From: Hypericum androsaemum
Taxonomy: Eukaryota; Streptophyta; Magnoliopsida; Malpighiales; Hypericaceae
Direction of reading: 5' to 3'
Assembly (NCBI GenBank): GCA_963995505.1
Contig: OZ023181.1
Coordinates: forward strand, 22,750,366 to 22,814,365
DNA length: 64,000 nucleotides
Shown here: positions 56,757-64,000 of the stretch, one piece after another
How positions within the stretch are numbered: the first letter of the stretch is position 1
Layout: every line of letters starts with the position of its first letter
Made by a program: the position numbers and the translations under genes
The notes under the pieces: model-generated
What the model saw: the letters and a program-made list of their open reading frames with translations, nothing else
The model's database searches: none
What the model was told of the DNA's origin: nothing

Positions 56757-59700
56757 TCACCAAACCGGAAGAATATGGATCAGTTTTGAGCAATGGCGAA
56801 ACTTGACCCCAGATACTACTTTTGTCAACATATCAGCTGGGTTATCTTTAGTATCGATCTTCACAAGTAGAATGTCTTCTTCTTCCAGAATTTCTCTAAC
56901 AAAGTGAAATCGAACATCTATATGTTTGGTACTGACATGATGAACTTGATTCTTAGCCAAGTAGATAGCACTCAAGCTATCACAATGCACAGGAAGTTGA
57001 TCCTATACCACACCCAAGTCATCTAGCAAACCCTTTAACCATATAACTTCTTTAAATGCCTCTATCACTGCCATATACTCTGCTTCAGTAGTTGAGAGAG
57101 CCAGAGTTGACTGCAAAATTGATCTCCAACTTACGGGTGCTCCTGCCAAGGTAAATGCATACCCTGTAGTTGAACGTCTCTTGTCCAAATCACCAGCATA
57201 GTCAGAATCCACATGACCAACACACAACTGATTGTTACCTTCTTCCTTCACAAATTCCAAGCCAACATCAACTGTACCATAAAGGTACCTCAAAATCTAT
57301 TTCACAGCTTGCCAATGTCCCTTACCAGGATTATGCATATAACGGCTGATCATACTTACTGCTTGTGAAATGTCAGGCCTCGTACACACCATCGTGACAT
57401 CAAGCTACCAACTGCATTAGCATATGGGACTTGGACCATATACTCGCGCTCTTCTTCAGTAGTAGGAGACATATCAGAACTCAACTTAAAATGAAGAGCA
57501 AGAGGTGTACTTACAGATTTAGTTCCTTTGCAGATACCAAATTTCTGTAATACTTTCTTCAAATATGACTTTTGAGACAAACAAACTTTACCCTTTTCTT
57601 TGTCACGTTGAATCTCCATACCAAGAATTTTCTTAACTTCTCACAGATCTTTCATCTCAAATTCAGATGACAGTTTGAACTTCAAACCCTCAATCTCTTT
57701 CTTGTTCTTCGATGCTATCAACATATCATCAACATATAAGAGAAAATATATGAAAGATCCATCATGTAGCTTCTTAAAGTATACACAATGGTCATAGTGA
57801 CTTCTTGTGTATGTCTGGCCAATCATAAACCAATCAAATCGCTTGTACCACTGTCTTGGTGACTGTTTCAGCCCATACAATGATCTTTTCAGCTTACATA
57901 TACAATCTTCTTTTCCAGCAACCTTGAACCCACTTGGCTGAGTCATGTAGATCTCCTCTTCTAGATCACCATGTAAGAACGCCGTCTTAACATCTAGCCG
58001 AACTAGGTCTAAATCATATTGTGCTACCAAGGCCAACAAAATTCGAATTGACGAGTGCTTGACAACTGGAGAAAACACCTCATTATAGTCAATCCCTTCT
58101 CTTTGGGCATAACCTTTAGCAACTAACATTACCTTGTAGCGAACTTGATTCTCTTGAGATCCTTCTTTCTTAGCATATACCCATTTACACCCAATGGCCT
58201 TCTTACCATTCGGAAGCTTCGTAAGAACCCATGTGTCATTCTTGTGAAGAGACTCCATCTCATCCTTTATTGCATCTCCCCATTCTTCACGCTCTACACT
58301 GTGTACAGCTTCAAAATAGGTAGTAGGAGTACCTTTTTCAACAACTAGTAATGCATAAGCTACATAATCATCCATCCAACCAAGTTTCCTGGTTTGTTCT
58401 TCAACAACTGGTAATGCATAAGCTACAAAATTATTCATCCAACTAGGTTTCCTGGTTTATCTTTTCGGTTTGCTGGTTGCTATAGTCCCTGAGACCATAG
58501 CTTCTGTATCTTCTACTGCTACTTGTTCATCTTCATTAACAATGTCACTATCATTTGGAACTTGAGCAGATACTTCTCTTGTAGACATCATGTCTTCAGA
58601 AGTAGACTTGATAGATACAGACTTAACTGGAAGTGGTAGAATTGCATCAATCTCCACTTGTTGCAAAGGCTCATTGTACTGGTATTGTTCTCCACCTGCC
58701 GAGAACCCCAAGACTTCACCATAGATGCTTCATCAAATGTAACATCTCTACTCATGACTATCTTCTTCTCTACTGGATTTCAAATTTTGAACCCCTTCAC
58801 TCCTTTCTTCATACCAATGAAAATCTCTTTAACAACATGACTATCAAGTTTGTTTTCACTAATATGATACCAAGCAGGACAACCAAAGATGTGAATTGAG
58901 TCATAATCATAAGCTGGCTTACCATACCACTTCTCCATTGGAGTTTTACCTTCTAACTCAGCTGATGGCAACCTATTAATGAGGAAGCACGCATATGTAA
59001 CTGCCTCAGCCCAAAACGCTTTACCTAATCCAACATTAGATAACATACATCGTACCTTCTCTAGCAAAGTACGATTCATGCATTCTGCTACCCCATTTTG
59101 TTGCGGTGTCTTGTTAACTGTAAAGTGCCTCTGTATTCCCTCATCCTGGCATACTTGCAAGAATGGATCACTTGTGTACTCTCCACCATTGTCCGAACGT
59201 AGTACCTTGATCTTTCTGCCAATTTGAGTGTCAGTTACTTTATTCCACATCACAAAGACTTCTAGCACATCACTTTTATGCCTCAAGGTGTACACCCATA
59301 CTCACCTAGAATAGTCATCAATGAACGACACAAACCAATGTTTTCCTCCTAATGATGCATTCTTAGAAGGACCTCAAACATCTGAGTGAACATAATCAAG
59401 AAGTCCACTAGTGTTGTGGATTGCTGTGCCAAAGCTTGTTCTTGTCTTCTTGCCTTTTACACAATATTCACAAAACTCTAATTTGCAGGCAATAGTACCT
59501 TTCAACAAATCTTGTCGAATTAAAGAATGTAACGACTTCTCACCTGGATGTGCAAGTCGCATGTGCCATAACTTCGTGGCCTCCACTGCTGCAGTCTCGA
59601 TGTGTTCAGAAATAGACACATCTCCAGTTATTGTACTCCCAATTAAGTAGTACAAGTTGTGATGCCGTGCGCCTTTCATGATTACCATAGATCCAGAGAT

Positions 59701-60423
59701 TATCTTTAGAACGCCATTCTCTACTACTAGCTTGTAGCCCTTAGCTTCTAAAGTTCTGAGTGAAATTAGATTCTTCTTCACAGCAAGTACGCATCTTACT
59801 CCCTTCAGCTCTCTGACCATACCATCATGCATCTTGATTCGAACACTACCAATCCCAATTACCTCACAAGTATGATTATTCCCCATACGTACTTCTTCAT
59901 CACACCCTTCAAAGGTTGAGAACCAGTCCCGATGAGGACATACATGATAAGTAGCACCAGAATCAAGTACCCACGTACCGTCTGTTATGATACAAGCTGA
60001 TGGTATCACAGTTAGTGAGAAATCAGAGACTTCATCTGAATCTTCACTTGCCTTAGCAATGTTCTCCTCGGTCTTCTTGTTTTCTCTTTCTCTTTCTTTA
60101 AGCTTGATACAATCCTTAGCCCAATGGCCCATGTTATGACACCACGCACACTCATCCTTATGCAGACGCGCTCTTGACTTTGAACGCCCTTTACCTTTGC
60201 CACGATCACCAGCTTTCTTCTTCTTGTCTGTCGAACGACCTCTTGCAACAAGTACATCTCCGTCAGCTTCGTTTGCAAGGTTTTCACGATCCATCTTCCT
60301 GAATTCCTCACTACGCAATACTGTAGTGACTTTTTTTTTTGAAAAGTATATAATTTTATTGATTTCCAAGATAATTACAGATGAACAGGAATGTTGATTG
60401 CACAGCCAGCAATCAACACGCAA
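56757..60423 (-). pseudogene. Copia-2 pol and part of gag, degenerate
   Basis: On the minus strand: a gag C-terminal part with an intact zinc knuckle CAWCHNMGHWAKDC (about 60160) and protease WVLDSGATYHVCP (catalytic DSG, about 59970). Then GAG-pre-integrase LWHMRLAHPGEKSL (about 59560), integrase VLRSDNGGEYTSD and TPQQNGVAECMNR (59295-58780), reverse transcriptase VRLDVKTAFLHGDLEE, YGLKQSPRQWY and YVDDML (58438-57641, continued 57619-57356), and RNase [20 protein letters not shown] and [10 protein letters not shown] (57293-56757). Frames change several times, so no full polyprotein can be made. Near 58340-58450 a 66-bp stretch is tandemly duplicated in frame (YVAYALLVVE, FVAYALPVVE). Confidence 0.85.
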
Positions 60424-63400
60424 ATGTCCTTATCGAGATACAATAGCACCCAACAGAAACTTAGACACAATGCACTAGAGGTTACTCCAAAGCTCTAATG
60501 AACAAGAAGGCATCTTGAAGGTGAGCGTGAGAAGCCACTCCCGACCAAAACATCCACTCTGAAATCCTTCTCGAAATCTCCAGAAGTAATTTGTTGGCTC
60601 GAAAATGTTCATTATTGAAGACTACTTTGTTCCTAGCCAACCATACGCTCCAACATACCGCAGCAAAGGCAATATACCAAATCTACTTGAAGGTCTTTCC
60701 CCGCACCAAGCCAACCCACAACTCCACAAAGTGAAGAGTGGAGTTGCTTACGCACCAGCTAATTTCTGCTAACCTTGCCAACCAGTCCCAAATCCTCATA
60801 ACATGTGGGCAGAGGATGAAAAGATGGTTAGACAACTCCTCTTCTAGGCCACAAAGAGGACACCGGATGTCCGCCCTACCAAGCAAACCGGATGTCCGCC
60901 CTACCAAGCAAACCAACTCAAAATAAGTTATCTTTAGTTTTGACTCGACCCTGCAAGGCCATCCAAAGAAAGCAGCTAACCTTGTTGGGCACAAGTCTCG
61001 ATCAACCATCCTGTAGGACAGCCGGGGCATCAAAGAAAAAGTTGTCAAACATAAGCCTATAAAGACTCTTGACAGTGTATCCAGATGAGTGATCAGGTCT
61101 CCAAACAAATCGATCAGCCTAATCCCGCGAAGGAAGCCTTGCAGGTAAGATAGATAATAGACTTTGCATAGATTCATCCTCCCACACACGCAACGCCTTT
61201 TGCTAGTTCAAATTCCACTGCCAACGGTCTTCAGACCACTCACCAAATTCAGACACTGTCCCACCTTTGTTCAAGGAAAGTAAGTACAACCTTGGAAATA
61301 AATTAGAAATTGGAACCTCCGTGCACTAGCAGTCCTCCCAGAATCTGGCCAAGTCACCTTTCCCAAGAGAGATGTCGACATTTCGCTTCAATAAGTTGGC
61401 CGAGGCATACTCAAAAGACGCAATACTCCATATATTTAGCCAATGCCCTGGGAACCTCGCATAATGGGGGACTCTAGATAAGGCAGATGAATCAAAACCA
61501 CTAGGAGAACCATGAATAGCCCGGATGACATTTGCCCACAGCAAACTAGGATTGGAGAGATACCTCCAAATCCACTTCAACAGTAATGCCTCATTTTGAA
61601 TATCTAGCCGAATTAGACCCAAGCCCCCTTTGTCAATCGAAAGACAAACGTGACTCCAGGAGACAAAAGAGAGACTCCTTTTGCAAAGGTCACCAGACCA
61701 CAAGAAATTCCTCATTCTGCCCTCCAATAGCTTCAAAACACCAGCCGGCACCTTGAACAACGACATGTAAAAGACGGGTAAGCTCGAAAGTACCGCTTTA
61801 ATTAACGTAACCAGTTTACCTAAAGATAATAGATTGCCTCTCCACGAAGAAAGTTTTCTATCGAACAACTCCACAATTGGCTCCCAATGAGAGCGCCTCT
61901 TCATCGAAGCACCCACCGACACGCCAAAGTTCTTGAAAGGAAGCTTCTGACTTCGGCACTCCCAGCAATATGTGGCTTCGGACAGCCAGTCATCATCGAG
62001 ATTGATACCTATTATAGAACACTTATCAAAGTTTAGCGTAAGACCTGAAACCAAAGAGAAAGATATTAGGATGATCTTTAGGTTTTTTAGATTTTGGTGA
62101 CAGGCTTTTGAAAATAAGATAGTGTCATCTGCATATTGGAGTAGGCAAAGACTCGTGATCAATCCGGGAACAGGTAAGCCTTGGATCAGCCTTGAACTTT
62201 CAGCTTTTAAAATCATTCGGCGAAGTCCCTCTACCGCTATCAAGAATAAATAGGGAGACGTTGGGTCACCCTGCTTTAGGCCACGCTCCATGGTGAATAA
62301 ATTAGATGGTGACCTGTTAATAAGCACCGATGTAGAGGAGCCACAGATGCAACTTGAAACCCAACTTCTTATCCTTGGTCTGAACCCCATAGCATCCATT
62401 AAATCTTCCAAATAACTCCAAGACACGCTGTCAAATGCCTTCTTAAAATCTAGCTTAATTAGAGCACCTTTTGATTTCGTGCGCTTGAGCATATTAACCA
62501 ACTCACAATATACCATCACCCCATCAAGCAATTATCTTCCTTCAATGAAACCAAATTGCTCTGGACCGATAATCTGACCGAAGACTTTCTTGATCCTAGA
62601 CGATAAGATCTTTGTGATGATCTTATATAAGCTACCAACCAGAGAGATTGGTCTATAATTCTTGAGCTCACGCGCACCTTGAATTTTAGGAATAAGAGTA
62701 ATGAATAAGGCTTTCACTTGAGGCAAAAGGATGGATGTCCAAAAGAAATTCTTGACAAAGTTCATGACATTCGTACCTACAATACTCCAACATTCCTTGA
62801 AAAAAGACAAGTTAAATCCATCGGGCCCAGGTGCTTTATTGCCATCACACTCCCACACGGCTCTTTTGATTTCCTCGTCACTAGGGTCACAGTCCAAATC
62901 CATTCTGGACGCCTCTGAGATCTTATCAAATAACCTATGATCAAGAGTGGGTCTGGTCCAACCAACCTCCGAGTACTGCTCCTTGAAGAAATCTGCTGCT
63001 GCTTTCTTGATATCTCTCGAAATTACCGCCGTGCCATTGGAGGTGCGGATACTACTGATGAAATTGACCTTATCCTTAATTGAGGCCATGGCATGGAAAA
63101 AAGACGTATTACGATCTCCCTTTGATCCCCACTGAATTCGGGATCGCTGACACACAGCGATTCGAGCATCCTTTGGTCGTGTCGCAAACTCCTTAGTACT
63201 TCCTTCCTCTTTGTACTTTGGGCCTCTGAGAGCCCAACGGCCACATCAAGAAAATCTAGTGCATCAAGCTCCTCTTCAAGACACTTTACCCCATCAGACA
63301 GAGCTTGAAAAACACCTTATTCGGCCCATGAGTCTAGCTCTCGAAGTCAGACCACCAACCAGCCACTTTCTCTTTGAAACCAGGGGAGGAGAGCCAACCA

Positions 63401-63607
63401 GAGTAAAACTTGAAAGGCTTCGGCCCCCAGTTGATAGTATCCATCTTAAGAAGAATTGGATGATGATCAGACCCGCCCCTACATAGCCCAACCTGCGAGC
63501 AATCAGGAAATTGATGTAGCCAAACTGGAGAAACCAAGAATCTATCCAATCGACTAGCCGACTCTGAATTTCGCCACGTAAACCTACGACCTGAAAGGGG
63601 TAGGTCC
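60332..63607 (-). mobile_element. L1-type LINE inserted in Copia-2 gag, 5'-truncated
   Basis: Poly-A end is the T-run 60331-60340. A target duplication of about 19 bp (ACGCAATACTGTAGTGACT at 60313-60331; ACGCAATGTTGTAGTGACT at 63608-63626) differs at two bases. Content on the minus strand: C-terminal part of the endonuclease (DLPLSGRRFTWRN, from 63609), linker, reverse transcriptase (APGPDGFNLSFFKECW, NYRPISLV, FGFIEGR; then LDFKKAFDSVSW, KQGDPTSPYLFL and catalytic QYADDTILF) and the zf-RVT domain (CPLCGLEEELSNHLFILC). ORF1 and the start of ORF2 are absent. At least one stop near 62531 and frameshifts make it dead. A 25-bp tandem repeat (GGATGTCCGCCCTACC...) occurs at about 60867-60916. Confidence 0.87.
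61326..63155 (-). pseudogene. LINE ORF2 reverse transcriptase, interrupted
   Basis: Two adjoining open stretches, 63155-62532 and 62531-61326, in one frame separated by a stop at about 62531, cover most of the reverse transcriptase. The residues NYRPISL, the FKKAFDS motif A and YADD motif C are all present, so the catalytic core was intact until recently. The downstream part runs into SWSHVCLSIDKGGLGL, typical of plant L1 ORF2. Confidence 0.85.
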
Positions 63608-63996
63608 ACGCAATGTTGTAGTGACTTCTTCGTATGTCAACTTCGCCTTGCCGTGCATTAATGCTTTAATCACGGGTTCATACCTGTCACGAAGAGAATT
63701 CACCAGACATAACGCCTGCTCCTCGTCTTCAACGATCTCGTCATAGTTAATCAGTTCAGTAAGAAGTTTATCCAATCGACTAGCCGACTCTGAATTTTGC
63801 CACGTAAACCTAAGACCTGAAAGGGGTAGGTCCACGCAATGTTGTAGTGACTTCTTCGTATGTCAACTTTGCCTTGCCGTGCATTAATGCTTTAATCACG
63901 GGCTCATACCTGTCACGAAGAGAATTCACCAGACATAACGCCTGCTCCTCGTCTTCAACGATCTCGTCATAGTTAATCAGTTCAGTAAGAAGTTTA
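63545..63996. repeat. 226-bp tandem duplication across the L1/Copia-2 junction
   Basis: 63545-63770 and 63771-63996 are near-identical head-to-tail copies (both start TCCAATCGACTAGCC). Each contains about 60 bp of the L1 5' end and about 165 bp of Copia-2 gag (LLTELINYDEIVEDEEQALC on the minus strand). The duplication therefore arose after the L1 insertion, or is an assembly artefact close to the window end. Confidence 0.9.
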
Positions 63997-64000
63997 TTAA

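Larger units (their letters stand above)
56251..64000 (-). mobile_element. Copia-2, LTR retrotransposon inserted in P450-b3 (continues past window)
   Basis: Minus-strand Copia element. The 3' LTR is 56251-56566 with TG...CA ends, followed by a purine tract (GAGGTAGAGAAT, minus). RNase H, reverse transcriptase, integrase, protease and gag follow in that order on the plus axis. Gag is split by an L1 insertion at 60332-63607. The 5' LTR and second target duplication lie beyond 64000. Confidence 0.88.

Overview
The window is AT-rich nuclear DNA of a flowering plant, most likely a eudicot. The evidence is GC-richer exons split by GT-AG introns, two plant cytochrome P450 families, BAHD acyltransferases, and a dense, nested load of Copia and Gypsy LTR retrotransposons, L1-type LINEs, Mutator-like elements, a hAT MITE and a TRIM. 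I cannot name the species.

Under the transposons lies one gene module repeated about three times. Its ancestral order appears to be: P450-a (+), BAHD acyltransferase (+), P450-b (+), CYP714 (-). P450-a and P450-b are two subtypes of one CYP71-clan family (CYP712/CYP93/CYP705-like), told apart by their C-termini (...FEN versus ...FGSSK). Unit 1 (about 0.3-16 kb) holds P450-a1 (nonsense codon, lost splice donor), BAHD-1 (full length, one nonsense codon), a 24-bp relic of P450-b1, and CYP714-1 (five exons, open, with a Copia element in intron 2). Unit 2 (about 17-41.8 kb) holds P450-a2 (exon 1 mostly lost, exon 2 split by an antisense block of CYP714 sequence), BAHD-2 (deleted and split by a Copia element that itself carries a solo LTR), P450-b2 (two exons, intact, 518 aa) and CYP714-2 (several frameshifts). 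Unit 3 (about 43.9 kb onward) holds BAHD-3 (17-bp frameshift deletion) and the first 43 bp of P450-b3, cut off by a second Copia element that carries an L1 insertion and runs off the window end.

Only two host genes read as intact: CYP714-1 (minus, 10560-15639) and P450-b2 (plus, 36061-38163). Every BAHD copy is broken, each by a different lesion. Co-located, co-duplicated oxidase and acyltransferase genes of unrelated families are the usual picture of a plant specialised-metabolism gene cluster. Here it would be two oxidation steps plus an acylation. This copy of the locus looks largely decayed. The product cannot be told from sequence.

Transposon boundaries could often be fixed to the base from target-site duplications: ATCCG for Copia-1, CTTTT for the solo LTR inside it, ATTAG for the Gypsy-type element, ATATT for the intronic Copia, TTTATGAG for the hAT MITE, an imperfect 9-bp repeat for a Pack-MULE that captured part of a ribosomal protein L11 gene, and longer repeats for three LINEs. 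Homologous empty sites in sister units support several of these. All alignments were made by eye.
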